Position numbers and translations under genes: made by a program. From Fagopyrum homotropicum (lineage: Eukaryota; Streptophyta; Magnoliopsida; Caryophyllales; Polygonaceae): a DNA stretch of 64,000 bases. The notes below the pieces were generated by a model, which ran no database searches, was not told the origin of the DNA, and worked only from the letters and a program-made list of their open reading frames with translations. The stretch covers positions 50,565,001 to 50,629,000 of the forward strand of contig BSWB01000002.1 of the NCBI GenBank assembly GCA_033239125.1. The letters are read 5' to 3'. Below, in pieces: positions 46,210 through 57,850 of this stretch. Every line of letters begins with the position of its first letter. Within the stretch, counting starts at the first letter, position 1.

Positions 46210-48705
46210 CTATTTTGATTCATTCATCTTAAACTTCTTCAGAAGGTCTCTTGTGTATTTTCCTTGATTGAGGAATATGCCCTTTTTGCTTTGATGTACT
46301 TGTAGTCCAAGAAAGAAATTTAATTCTCCTATCATACTCATCTCAAATTCCTTGCACATGATGTCAGAAAATTCCTTGCAAAGAGATTCATTAGTTGCTC
46401 CAAACAAGATATCATTCACATAAATTTGAACAACAAGAATATTCTTTCCATGAGTTTTAATGAATAAAGTTTTGTCAATCAACCCTCTTTTGAAGTTATT
46501 TTCCAGAAGATATTTTGAAAGTCGCTCGTACCAAGCTCTTGGGGCTTGCTTTAAGCCATAAAGAGCTTTGTCAAGCTTGAAAACATGATCTGGAAATTCA
46601 TTACTTTCAAAGCCAGGAGGTTGAGCAACATAAACTTCTTCATCTAAATAACCATTCAAAAAGGCGCATTTTACGTCCATTTGAAAAAGTTTAATACTCA
46701 TGTAAGATGCAAAAGCAAGAAGTATGCGAATGGCTTCAAGCCTGGCTACGGGAGCAAAAGTCTCCTCGTAGTCAATACCTTCCTCCTTATTGTAACCTTG
46801 AGCTACAAGACGAGCTTTATTTCGAATGACATTACCACTTTCATCAAGTTTATTTCGAAAAACCCATCTTGTCCCAATAACTGATTTGCATTTGGGTCTT
46901 GCTGTAAGTGTCCATACTTTGTTTCGCTCGAACTCATTTAGCTCATCTTGCATAGCAATAATCCAGTCAGGTTCTTGAAGAGCTTCTGTGTACTTCTTAG
47001 GTTCTACAAGAGAAACAAACGCATGAAAAGCACATAGATCTTTTAATTTAGATCGAGTTTGTATTCCAGATGAGGGATCAGAAATAATATCCTGAGTTGA
47101 ATGAGATGATGCATGTTTGAATTTCATCCGGACATTTCTCTGATTATAAGCATCGGGTTCAGAATTTATAGGCAGTGGGGAAGATGGCTCTTGTTGCTCA
47201 GGTGGAGATGTATCTTCACGATTGGTTTCATTTGTAAGATCTTGAGGGGGTGCTTCAAGGTCTTGAGACCCATCTGTAAGATCTTGAGATGGTTCTGTAA
47301 GATCTTGAAATGGCTCTTGCATATTTTTGACGTTCTTATCAACTTCTTCTTCCTCTTCCTCATGTTTATTTAGATCAAGATCTGCAAAGCTCTCACTCAA
47401 GATGCCATTATCATTTTCATCAAACAAAACATGGATACTTTCTTCGACTACTTTGGTACGTTTATTGTATACTCGATAAGCCTTGCTTTGAGTCGAGTAT
47501 CCGAGAAATGTACCTTCGTCGCTACGAGCATCAAATTTTCCAAGATTATCTTTCCCATTATTATGTACGTAACACGTACATCCAAATGGTTTAAAGTAAG
47601 ATATACTTGGTTTTCTTCCTTTAAAAAGCTCATAAGGGGTTTTCTTTAAAATTGATCGAATCAAACATCTATTAAGAATGTAATTTGCTGTATTAACAGC
47701 TTCTGCCCAGTATGACTTAGGCAGATCATTCTCTAATAGCATTGTCCTAGACATTTCCTCTAGGGTGCGGTTCTTTCGTTCCACAACCCCATTTTGTTGA
47801 GGTGTTCTAGGAGCTGAGAAATTATGGGAAATACCATATTTCTCACAAAATGCATCAAAGTCTGATTGATCAAATTCTCTACCATGATCACTTCTAATAG
47901 AAACGATTGGTAGGTTTTTCAAAGTCTGTAATTCCTTACAAAGTTTTGAGAAGTATAAAAGTGCTTCAGATTTCATTTTTAGAAAGAAAACCCAAGTAAA
48001 TCGAGAATAATCATCAACAATAACAAGAATATATTGCTTGCCTTTGGGAGATTTGACGCGCATAGGTCCACAAAGATCCATGTGGAGAAGTTCAAGAGGT
48101 CTAGTAGTACTTACCACTTGCTTCTTTTTGAAAGAACTATGAGTATGTTTACCTCTTGAGCAAGCATTGCATAATTCATCTACCTTGAACTTTAGGTCAG
48201 GAAGACCTCTTACAAGATCTTTTGATTTTAGTTTGTTAAGAGAATGTAGACTGATATGACCAAGTCGTCTGTGCCATAGTCTTGAGTCATCTGATAAGAC
48301 CTTGAGACATTTTAGATTTGTCCCTGCAATTTGGTTAGTATTAACAGCATAAATATTATTATCCCTGTGAGCTGTTAGCACTAAATTTCCTGTCATCTCA
48401 TCTCGAACTTCACACTTCCTCTTGTCAAAGCTAACACAATTTCCTTTATCACAAAGCTGAGAAACACTGAGAAGGTTATATTTTAAGCCATCCACCAAAT
48501 AAACATCTTTAATATTATTATTTGAATTAAGACCAACATTACCGATACCAAGAATGTCACATTTTCCTTTGTCACCAAGAGTTATAGTGCCAGTGATTTT
48601 CTTCTTTAGAGTATCGAAAAGAGATTATTTCCCACTCATATGTCTTGAACAACCACTGTCCATTATCCATTTTTGAGTCTTGGTGATATCCTGCAAAACA
48701 GAAAA
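46210..48705 (-). pseudogene. protease-integrase-RT of E, copia order
   Basis: In frame with gag. The protease site DSGCSRHMSG lies near 48650 and is followed at once by a TAA stop (48625-48627). The GAG-pre-integrase and zinc-binding region has LWHRRLGHISLHSL and CNACSRGK. The integrase catalytic triad is visible as MDLCGP, SDHGREF and NGVVERKNRT. The linker near 47220-47320 holds four QDLT repeats encoded by the family motif AAGATCTTAC. RT has RNKARLVAQGYNKEEGIDY, QMDVKCAFLNG and KALYGLKQAPRAWY. The catalytic YVDD box reads YVND (AAT at 46414-46416), replacing a metal-binding Asp. The frame ends at a frameshift stop at 46210. This copy could move only with proteins supplied by relatives. 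Confidence 0.92.
47220..47320 (-). repeat. QDLT-coding repeat in the integrase-RT linker of E
   Basis: Four copies of a motif like CAAGATCTTACA lie within 100 bp and are read as QDL(T/E) each time. The DNA motif is the one in the LTRs of the same element, so this short protein repeat is probably a by-product of the DNA repeat. Confidence 0.8.
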
Positions 48706-50490
48706 TCATCCTTTCCGGCTTGACCAATAAACAGAGTTAGATCCATTATGGGGGTAGACCATGTTAGATGGCCTAGTCCCTTTGGGAACCCATATGTGTT
48801 TTACCCGTTCATTTAGACGTACGGGAAAGGTATTTCTAATAATGTATGGATCCGTTCTCCTATATGGACAGGTTTCTTTTACATGACCCTTTCTACAACA
48901 AAAGAAACACGTAGGAGATCTCCAATTTCCTTTTGCTTTGACAAATGTGGTAGTGGGTTTAGCAGGAAAATTCCTGTTATATCCTATTCCACTTCGATTT
49001 AAGGATAATTGTTGTTCTCCAAGCATTTTATCAAGAGTAGCTTTAGATTTAGTAAATTGCACAAGAGCTATTTGCTGTTCTTGACATTTTTCAGAAAGTT
49101 TCACTTTTTCAATCTCTAAGTCAGTATTACTGGTCTTAAGAGATGAGAGGTTTGCCTTTAGATCGGAATTTTCCAATCGTAAGGCCTTAACCTCAGTGTC
49201 AAGATCTGATTGTATGCTGTCAAGATCTTGAACTTTCAGCGAAAGCATTCTTATGCAAGTTTCCTGATCATTGAGCTTTTCTTGTAAAATGTTGATTTCT
49301 TTGCTGTAAGATTCTTCATTAGAAATCATGTTTTTCAGTACTTCTGATAAAACATCGATAGGACTAGATATAAGGTTTCTTACCATTCCATCCAAATGTT
49401 GATCTTGATTTTTGTCGGATTTTGCCATAAGACATAAGTTTGCATGATCATCTTCAGAATCTGAATCACTTGAGGAGTCTGAATCGCTCCAAGCTGCTAC
49501 CATGGCTTTCTTGCCAAATTCCTTTTTCTTGAATTTGTTCTTCTTCTTTTGAGGACATTCTTTAACCAGATGATCTGTTTCACCACATTCATAGCAATTT
49601 AGAACACGATTCTTCTTCACGGGGTTATAAGACTTACCTCTGTATTTAGAAGATCCAGCATTTTCTTTGTTTGAAAATTGCTTTTTCATTTTTAATATTC
49701 TAGCTAGTCCTCTTGTGATAAGAGCAAAAGGGTCTTCATCATCATCACTTTCAGAATCCTCCAGTGGTTCCTCTTTCTTTGCCTTGAGTGCCAGATTCTT
49801 AATGTTTGTTGGCACATCCCCATCGTCCTCATTGAGGATCAATTCATGGGTGATTAATTTGCCTAGCAAATCATCAAGAGCGAGTGTATTGAGGTTTTGG
49901 GCTTCTTCTATAGCGGTTACCTTGGGACCCCATTTTGCTTTAGGTAAACATCTAAGTATCTTTCTGACTTTTTCTTCATTGTTGAAAGTCTTTCCCAGTG
50001 AGTCAAGATTATTAATGATCTCCGTAAAACGGGTGAACATTACTTTGACTGATTCATCTGGGATCATTTTAAACAATTCATATTGCCTCAAAAATATACT
50101 TATTTTGGTTTCTTTGACCTGGTTGGTTCCTTCATAGGTGACCACTAGTTTATCCCATATTTCTTTAGCGGATCTGCATGAAGATATACGATTAAATTCG
50201 TCAGTACTTAAACCACAATATAACAGGTTAATAGCCTTGTAGTTTTTCGCCACGCTCTCAAGATCCTTCTGATTGAATTCAGCTTCTGTCTTGTTTACTG
50301 TTTTACCGTCGGGATCTTCCTTGGTAGGAGTGAGAGGTCCGTTCTTGATAATATGCCACAGTTCCAAATCTTGATCAATGATAAACATCTGCATCAAGGA
50401 TTTCCAGTGCATAAAGTTGTTTCCTACAAAGAGAGGTGGTCGAAAAATTGATCTTCCTTGACCAAATCCACCTTGACCTTCACCTGCCAT
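48706..50490 (-). CDS. gag polyprotein of copia element E
   Basis: An intact 594-codon frame starts at the ATG at 50490 (MAGEGQGGFGQG). The N-terminal half is the copia gag fold: NNFMHWKSLMQMFI, IWDKLVVTYEGT and KVRKILRCLPKAKWGPKVTAI. The first zinc knuckle is CYECGETDHLVKEC (CX2CX4HX4C) at about residue 295; an acidic Ser/Asp stretch and a long coiled coil (about 375-475) follow. The second knuckle is CFFCCRKGHVKETC near residue 535. It would form the virus-like particle. It ends in TGA (48706-48708), after which the same frame continues into protease past an acceptor-like TTTTCTGTTTTGCAG. Palindromes of the family occur inside it near 49180-49235. It is the only intact gag in the window. 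Confidence 0.92.
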   Translation of the reverse strand: MAGEGQGGFGQGRSIFRPPLFVGNNFMHWKSLMQMFIIDQDLELWHIIKNGPLTPTKEDPDGKTVNKTEAEFNQKDLESVAKNYKAINLLYCGLSTDEFNRISSCRSAKEIWDKLVVTYEGTNQVKETKISIFLRQYELFKMIPDESVKVMFTRFTEIINNLDSLGKTFNNEEKVRKILRCLPKAKWGPKVTAIEEAQNLNTLALDDLLGKLITHELILNEDDGDVPTNIKNLALKAKKEEPLEDSESDDDEDPFALITRGLARILKMKKQFSNKENAGSSKYRGKSYNPVKKNRVLNCYECGETDHLVKECPQKKKNKFKKKEFGKKAMVAAWSDSDSSSDSDSEDDHANLCLMAKSDKNQDQHLDGMVRNLISSPIDVLSEVLKNMISNEESYSKEINILQEKLNDQETCIRMLSLKVQDLDSIQSDLDTEVKALRLENSDLKANLSSLKTSNTDLEIEKVKLSEKCQEQQIALVQFTKSKATLDKMLGEQQLSLNRSGIGYNRNFPAKPTTTFVKAKGNWRSPTCFFCCRKGHVKETCPYRRTDPYIIRNTFPVRLNERVKHIWVPKGTRPSNMVYPHNGSNSVYWSSRKG

Positions 50491-50533
50491 TAGTTAGCCT
50501 CACAGATAATAATATCTAAGAAAACGTGAGTTA

Positions 50534-50546
50534 GGCTCTGATACCA
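50534..50546 (-). promoter_or_regulatory. Primer-binding site of E
   Basis: Minus strand TGGTATCAGAGCC, initiator-Met type, two bases inside the LTR end. Confidence 0.9.
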
Positions 50547-50548
50547 AT

Positions 50549-51716
50549 TGAAATGCGGAATAGGCAGATAAAATAGTTTATCCAATACTCTAGAAGGGGG
50601 GGATGAATAGAGTATGGAAACTTTTCGCAATCTTAGGATAGGTAAGACCTTATCGAAAGAGATAAGACCTTATCAATTGAGATAAAGTCTTACTCGTAAT
50701 TATAAGACCTTACACGTTTCTCTAAGATTGGAATTAAGTGTAAAGATTTAGACAAACCAGGAATATAAAGAGCAGTAAAGGACACGCGATATGTTAACGA
50801 GGTTCGGTCACCAACACGACCTAGTCCCCGCCTAGGATTGATTCAACCCTAGGATTCAAGTAGCTTTATTTTCCTTCTTCTTGATGAGTTCCAGATACAA
50901 TCTTCAGAAGACCTTCCCTCTTCTAAACTCAGAAGTCTTACACTTCCTATCTAGCAACTCACTCACTCGAAAAGAAAAACTAAAGTACTCCAGATACAAC
51001 ACTCGTATCCAACGTGTCTAGAAATGATAACGGTTTGTATAATCCTAGTTGAATTGTACTATCAGCTCGAAAAAGATCTCACACTTCTCAGGGAAGTATA
51101 ATGATGAAGCTTCGAATGTGAGATCGGCTCTTTGTGAGATAAGTAGAATTTATCACTCGGGTTTCGAAGTAGGCAATGAACGTGTATTTTGTCTTCTGTT
51201 CTTTGTCTCTTAAATAGGCAAGCGTATCAGCATTCTTTAACGTTGAGAAAAGATCTTGCCTTCGTGATCCTAGGAGATCTTGGGTTGTTGAGATCTTGGG
51301 TTGTTAAGATCTTGGGTTGTTGAGATTTTGTTTGTTGAAGTCAAGCGGTCAAAGTCAAGCACGGTTTTGTTGAGTTTGAAGGAAATCTTCCATTTTTATC
51401 TCAAGAAGATTTATTTAAAACAAATCAAAGATTTGTTAAAAACAAATCCCTTAATTAACTCAACAAGAAGGAAAAGCCACTTGGACGTACGTACGCAACG
51501 CAATTGTAGTTTTTGTCCAGTTTTGGTAAGGTCTTATCAGTTTATGTAAGGCCTTACTGAAACCTGGAAACCAAGGTTTTCTGTAATATGGTAAGGCCTT
51601 ACCTGACACTGTAAAGACTTTACCAACACTTGTAAGATCTTACCAAAACCTGGAAACCAAGGTTTTGGCTTTCATCAACCATAAGTAATGTCTTATTTAT
51701 CAAGGTGGAGTTAACA
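50549..51716 (-). repeat. 5' LTR of E
   Basis: 1168 bp. I found no difference from 42038-43205 by reading, and the offset is a constant 8511 bp. This LTR would carry the promoter for the minus-strand transcript. Confidence 0.95.
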
Positions 51717-52269
51717 CTACTTAATTCCTAATAAAATCAGAAAAATCTACAAAATGAAAAATAAAAATCGATAAAAGCTAGTTGCATTTTTCGGATGGTT
51801 GGCAACCTCCTCTTCATTCTCCTTCCTTTCTAGCTCGATCCATTTATGGGAGTTTTGGGAAATTTATGAGTTTTTGGGTTGATTTCAAATTCGAATTTGT
51901 GGGACTTGCTACGGAGGCAGTTGATCACTAAGCAAAATAAATTTATAGGAGGTCAGACGCACAATCACGTTGTGTGTTATGCTAACAAATGATGTTAGGT
52001 CTCACTATGTGTCAGGTTGATATTAATAAATCTAACGCCGTGTAACTAGCAATTTTCCAAGCGAGCATGCCCGAGTTTACATAGGCCTACTTATATAATG
52101 CTACACTCATGAATTAACAAATACATCAATCTAATAAAATGATAACTCCACTTTTATAGTTAAATGTTTTATTTATTTAATGATGGAAGGCTTAACATAA
52201 AATGTGGTTTTTATACTAACAAATATCGATTAAATATTGTAGTTTTTGTTTGTTACATTTAATGTAGAT
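51717..52269. other. Sequence between copia elements E and H, no gene seen
   Basis: Ordinary AT-rich DNA. It may include the start of H's 5' LTR, whose left end I could not fix. CTACT at 51717-51721 is the right flank of E. Confidence 0.5.
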
Positions 52270-52852
52270 TGTGTGGATCTAACATTATGGACTACAACAA
52301 GAAGATCTTGATCTAAAGGTGGTTGAAGATTTCGAATGGGTAACAAAAAGATCTAGGAGATTGAAGTTCTCGAACGACTAAACAAAAAGATCTCGGAGAA
52401 GATCTTTTGAAGATATACTCAAACGGATAAAACTCACAAACAAAGATCTCGTTCAACCAACAAGGATTTAGTGGAGTGAAGATGTTGCAACGACTAGAAG
52501 AAGCTACCTCCATAGAAGACTATAAAAGATTAATCGATGGAAGAAGAAGACACCAAGCTTACAAGTGAGCATCCAAGTCTTCTTCATCGATCCAAAAGTT
52601 TATCTTCCTCTTTGAGTGTACTTACTTTTAATTGTTAGAGTGAGATAAACACAAGAGCTACATTGGCATATCATTATGGTGTTATACTCAAGTGTGTTAC
52701 TCTACGAAGTAACTAGACTATTATTGCTAGATAGGAGTTAAGATTCATTTCAAATCTTTGATATCCGATATTGTGAAAAGTTCTCATACTCTATTCAAAC
52801 CCCCCCCTTCTAGAGTATTACTATCCTCATTAATCCCCTACTTGGTTCATCA
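52270..52852 (+). repeat. 5' LTR portion of H (left end not determined)
   Basis: It ends GGTTCATCA just before AT and the primer site. It contains AGATCT palindromes (52302, 52350, 52388-52410). A C run with TTCTAGAGTATT at 52801-52820 parallels AATACTCTAGAAGGGGGGG in E's LTR (42071-42090, minus strand). Confidence 0.6.
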
Positions 52853-52854
52853 AT

Positions 52855-52866
52855 TGGTATCAGAGT
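52855..52866 (+). promoter_or_regulatory. Primer-binding site of H
   Basis: TGGTATCAGAGT, initiator-Met type, followed by TAGACTCACG, similar to the sequence after E's primer site. Confidence 0.85.
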
Positions 52867-52908
52867 TAGACTCACGTATTATTGATTTAACCATCAGTGA
52901 GATTAATC

Positions 52909-54606
52909 ATGAACTTTGTAGATGATAGAGGATTTGCTCAAGGAAGATATACCACTCGACCACCCTTATTATGTGGTTAACACCTTTGCACATTGGACAA
53001 CACTAATGCAAATGTTTATCATCGATCAGGATATGGAATTATGGAGCATAGTTAAGATTGGACCAAAAGTATCAATCACCACTATTGAGGGAGCTGACGT
53101 TCCAAAGAAAGAAGCTAACTTCAATCAAACTGACTTGGAGAATGTGGCTAAGAAAAACAAAGCTATGAACTTGCTCTATTGTGGATTAGATGCTAACGAA
53201 TTCAATCGTGTCTCATCATGAAAAAGCGCAAAGGAAATATGGGACAAGCTAATAGTCAGATATGAAAGAACAAGTCAAGTTAAGGAGACCAAGATTAGTA
53301 TCTTCCTCACGTAATACGAGTTGTTCAAAATGACATCAAGTGAGACGGTCAAGGAGATGTTTACAAGAGTTACCGAAATTGTGAATAACCTTAACTCTCT
53401 TGGAAAGGCCTTCACAAATGAAGAAAAAGTAAGAGAAGTCACAAGGAGTTTGCCTAAAGCAAAGTAGGGATCAAAGGTGACCGTCATTGAAGAAGCTCGA
53501 AATCTATCAACTCTACCTCTAGATGATCTACTTGAAAAACTCATCACTCACGAAATGGTTCTTGGTGAAGAAGATTGAGAGCCCTCTTCAAACGTAAAAA
53601 AACCTTGCTTTGAAATTTAAGAAGGATAATATTCCATTATAGGATGAAGAAAGTGAAGATGATGAGGAAGATCCGTTTGCTTTGATTTCAAGAGGACTTG
53701 CAAGAATACAACAAATGAAGAAGCAATTTGGAAACAAGGACCATCCAAGATCATCAAAACCTAAAGGTAAGTTTTTTAACCCTAATAAGAAAACAAATGT
53801 ACTAACTTGTTTTGAATGTAGAGAAGCAGATCATCTTGTAAGGGATTGTCCACAAAAGAAGATGAACAATTACCGGAAGAATGATCGAAAGAAGAAAGCT
53901 ATGGTAGCATCATGGAGTGACTCAGATTCTTCAAAAGATTCGGATGATGAAAATGATCAAGAAAACTTATGCTTAATGGCCGATCAAGAAGAAGATACCA
54001 AACATTACCTTGAAGGAGTGGTAAGAACCCTAATGTCTAAACCTAGCAAAGAGCATGTTGAATTCCTTAAAAATATGATCATGAGTGAAGAAGAACATAG
54101 AATTGAAACAATGCTTTTAAGAGAAAAGTTAATCAAACAAGAGAAAAAAGTGAGTGAACTGTCTCTGAAAGTTGAAAATCTCAACACTCTAAAGTTAGAG
54201 CTTGACACTAATGTCAAGGCATTGGAATCGAAAAATGCGATTCTTAAGGAAAATCTCTCTTCTCTACGTCAAGATTATACTTGTCTAGAGAAAGAGAAGA
54301 TTGATCTAATTGTGAAGTGTAAGACCAGAAGGTTGTACTCATTTAGTTCACTCATTCTAAAGCTAATCTCGAAAGGATGATGGGTGAACAAAAATCCTCA
54401 CTTAACAAGAGTGGTCTTTGTTATAACAAGAACATTGCTAGAAAAACGGTGACCAATTTTGTTAAAGCTAAAGGAAGTTCTCGTACACCCACATATTTCT
54501 ATTGTTGCAAAAAGGGACATGTCAAACCAACCTACCCTTATAGGAGAAACGACCCTTATATTATTCAAAATACATATCCTCTTTGTTTAAGAGAACAGGT
54601 TAAATA
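52909..54606 (+). pseudogene. gag of H, broken
   Basis: The ATG at 52909 gives MNFVDDRGFAQGRYTTRPP, parallel to E's N-terminus. A shift into the frame at 52922 follows (FAHWTTLMQMFIIDQDMELW), with stops near 53221, 53311, 53466 and 53577. The frame at 53682 has the knuckle CFECREADHLVRDC and the coiled coil. The last part (54377-54606) has the second knuckle as YCCKKGHVKPTYPY, where the final Cys is replaced by Tyr. Confidence 0.85.
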
Positions 54607-54689
54607 AATTTGGGTTCCTAAAGGGACTAGACCACCAAACATGGTTAACCTTGAATATGGATCAAAACTTGCCCTTTGGTCTAGCTGAA

Positions 54690-55880
54690 AAGGTTGAAGT
54701 TTGTTATTTTGCAGGATATCACCAAGATTAAGGAGCATAAATGGATATTAGATAGTGGTTGCTCAAGACATATGAGTGAAAAAAGTTCACTATTTTCAAA
54801 TTTAAAGAAGCAATCAACTGGAATTATTACTCTTGGTGATAAAGGGAAGTGTAACATCATTGGTATAGGTAAAATCGGTTAATTCTTCTAACTACATTGA
54901 TGATGTTTATCTTGTTGACGGTCTAAGGTATAACTTGCTAAGTATCTCTCAAATTTGTGATAAAGGTAACAAAGTGATCTTTGATTCGGAAAAATGTGAA
55001 GTTCAAAATGGTTTATCTGGTGATGTTGTGCTTACTGTTCCTCGATGTAATAATGTATATTCTATGAGTACTAACCAAGTTTCATGAACAACTTTAAAGT
55101 GTCTCAAGGCCTTGACGGACGATCCAAGGCTTTGGCATAAAAGGCTTGGTCATGTAAGCATGTATACAATAAAAAAAATATTACAAAAGATTTGGTGCAT
55201 GGATTACCAAACTTGAACTTCAAGGTTGATGAACTATTTAAAGATTGTACACAATGTAAACAATGAAGAGATTCATTCAAACCAAAGAAGGTTGTAAGTT
55301 CTTCTCGACCTATTGAACTTCTACGCATGGATTTATGTGGTCCTTTGCGTGTCAAATCTCCCAAGGGAAAACAATACATCCTTGTCATCGTGGATGATAA
55401 TTCTCGTTTTACATGGATCTCATTCTTACGAGAAAAATCTAAAGCTTTGTATGAATTTTAAAAACTTTGTAAGGAGCTGCAAACTTTGAAAAACCTACCT
55501 ATTGTTTCTATTCGAAGTGATCATTGTAGAGAATTTAACTCAACTCAAATTTGATTTGTTTTGTGCAAAATATGGTATTTCACACAACTTTTTAGCTCCT
55601 AGAACACCTCAACAAAACGGGGTTGTGGAACGTAAGAACCGCACCTTGGAGGATATGTCTAGGACTATGCTTTTAGAAAATAGTTTGCAAAAAAGCTTTT
55701 GGGTTGAGGCTGTTAACACAACCAACTACATCTTAAATAGATGTTTGATGCGCCCTATTTTGAAAAGACTTCTTACAAACTCTTCAAAAGTCGAAAGCCA
55801 TATATTTCTTATCGTTGTACTACTTGGATCCATCATGTCCTCATATGTTAAAGTTATCTTCTCAAGTTCATCTTAGTTTG
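54690..55880 (+). pseudogene. protease-integrase of H, broken and truncated
   Basis: The protease site DSGCSRHMSEKSSLF lies near 54760. A frameshift follows near 54880, then VDGLRYNLLSISQIC and LWHKRLGHVSMYTI. The integrase core has MDLCGPLRVKSPKGKQYIL and, near 55600-55640, NGVVERKNRTLEDMSRTML. The second catalytic segment is damaged (RSDHCREF context near 55515). Homology fades in the region after NYILNRCLMRPILK (about 55790-55880). RT is absent. The gag-protease junction again has TGA and then TTATTTTGCAG, as in E. Confidence 0.83.
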
Positions 55881-56299
55881 GTGCATTCAAATTCATTTTT
55901 TCTTAAAGTTGTTAACTAGCACTACATGTGGATTTATGTCAACTCCGTGATCATTATTGGTTGCATCTATTTTTTCCACTAAACTTACTTCCAAAATAGA
56001 TAGATTTGGTCCAAACATATTGACATCAAGCCCTTATAGCAATCACGAATTCATGAACAAATGACACTTCATGTTCTTCTCTCCAATATGAATCACGACC
56101 ACTTCTTTGAACCAAAAGTTTATTTGTCTTGTTGTAAATCTCCAATAATAACATGAAACACTCACAAATGACATTGTGTTTAGAGAAATTGCACATTGAG
56201 ATCCACACATCCCACTATATCCTCTATCACGAGGTCTCGAAGGATGCTTGGATCTTTGAAATTTGATAAGTTACCATCAAGCCAATGTTATCAACCATC
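55881..56299. other. Intergenic DNA after H, no gene seen
   Basis: No recognisable domain or repeat structure on either strand. Confidence 0.5.
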
Positions 56300-57850
56300 G
56301 ATGAGGTTGAAGTGTTAACCTCGGGTGTCACAAACACTTACAATAACCGTTGTAGTACTAAGAGTCAGTATCGAACATAAGGAAGACGATGTTTCACTTT
56401 GACATATTAATTAATTAACCCAAAAGGTCAAACATAAACTAAACTATATATGTACATATATTAAGAATCACGAAAGGAAACAAAAAACCGAGAATAGTAA
56501 ACCTAGGTCAACCGACTTAGGTCAGGTCGACCGGGAAAAAACTCAATTAGATCACCGAAAGACAACAAGGAAACAACCAGAGATGAATGCGAATCAAAAT
56601 CCAAAGGTTTGATGGGATAAGTCGTCCGACCTCAGTAAGAGAACTCTCCCGATTGCTTTGTAAAATAGTTTACAAATCAAAAATGAAAGTTAGGAGAAAG
56701 TTTGGATCTTTGAAACGTTCAAAACTAGATAATGATGAGAGAATAGTCAAACAATAAGTATAGATCAAATAAAGCCTTTCACAATCCAGATCATCATGAC
56801 ATGCATATAATAGATCTCAATTGGTAATTCTACAATATTGAAAGAAGTTAGAGTTATATAAAAGACAACTCCATTGATTGTCACATGTGGTTAGGATCTA
56901 TTGCTTGCGATACATCAATGTTGTATCTATCGATTGCCACATACCCAAGACGTTGCCAAATCATCACATCAAACGAAGCATGGAGGGAACCGAGCTATAC
57001 TCTTACCAAAAGTCAACCACCTTGAAGAACATATAATATATCTGCTACTACCATAACTCACAAATATACAATTAATACATATACTCAATGTAATTTTTTA
57101 TCATAGATCAATGCAAGCCAGGCTCACCAGACCCTAGAATAGAGAGGGATTACTCACACATACCTTAAGATAGGAAAGAAAGCTTTATTAATGATCAAAG
57201 GAGGCAAAGGTTTGCCGACCTAGGGCTCGTTGAAGGACCTCTGAAGACAAAAAGCGAAGAAAACTAAATAAGAACATAGAAAAGAAGATATCTAACCTAA
57301 TGGTTGAAGAGCCTAATTTATAGGATCCGAGAGAACCTTGAAGACCCTAAATCTCCTTGATCTTATATTTTAATAAGATAAGAACGAATCTATGTGATCC
57401 TATCTCATAATAAAATAAGATCGAACTAACTATGAAGATGCAAAATAAACGGGCTAGCAAACCATCACAACTGAAAAGGAAACAAAATAATACGTCAAGG
57501 GAAGTAGGTCGAGCGGGCCGTCAGCCGATCTTTTGGGCCAAAGCCATGCGCTTGGTCCATAATTGCTTCAAGATCTTCCTTGCAACAACATGAAGTCATT
57601 TCGGGGTCTAGTGCAAAATAGTGTGAGGCAAGTCGGCCAACATGGGTGCTTGTTGAGCACTTTTGCATGTTCCCCAATGTTCTTCAATCATTTATGCTCC
57701 CACAAATGCCTAGAATGTCTGCAATTACATAAATCAATCGGTAGATCTCCAAAACACGAATATAGAAGGAAATAGACAATTGAATATGTTATCACACCCA
57801 AATGAGGTAGAGAATAGAGTATAACGATGCTGGAAAAAAAAGCTAATTCG
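56300..57850 (-). repeat. LTR-like retroelement repeat J1 (ends approximate)
   Basis: Homologous to J2 over several blocks: GAGGTTGAAGTGT...CACAAA, AAGGAAGACGATGT, TTCGATT...TTTGTAAAATAGTTTA, ACCTTGAAGAACATATA, ATCATAGATCAATG and AAGCTTTATTA. The phrase TATCGAACATAAGGAAGACG resembles the R/U5 side of Athila-type LTRs read on the minus strand. GGTCGACC-type motifs lie near 56505-56535, 57215, 57508-57530 and 57630. No coding sequence. Confidence 0.55.

Larger units (their letters stand above)
42038..51716 (-). mobile_element. Sirevirus-like Ty1/copia element E, nearly complete, recent
   Basis: 9679 bp with two LTRs of 1168 bp that look identical. Minus-strand order: LTR, initiator-Met primer site, 594-aa gag, protease-integrase-RT, RNase H, a ~525-codon third ORF, polypurine tract, LTR. 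Copia order (integrase before RT) is clear. The large gag with coiled coil, the extra ORF in the envelope position, several polypurine tracts and palindrome-rich LTRs fit the Sirevirus (SIRE/Maximus) group. Flanks are CTAAT and CTACT, 4 of 5. It carries several disabling lesions despite its youth. Confidence 0.92.
52270..55880 (+). mobile_element. Degenerate Sirevirus-like copia element H, truncated in integrase
   Basis: A + strand relative of E: part of a 5' LTR ending at 52852, primer site 52855-52866 after the same AT spacer as in E, gag from 52909, protease and integrase to about 55880, then loss of homology. RT, RNase H and the 3' LTR are missing. Many stops and frameshifts show it is much older than E. 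Its LTR carries AAGATCTTGATC and AAGATCTCGGAG...AAGATCTTTT motifs. Confidence 0.85.

Noticed and set aside
47113..47373. Open frames on the + strand opposite integrase and RT (also 49667-50137 and 47431-47649)
   Set aside because: They are antisense shadows of the copia polyprotein. The minus-strand frames carry all the conserved domains.
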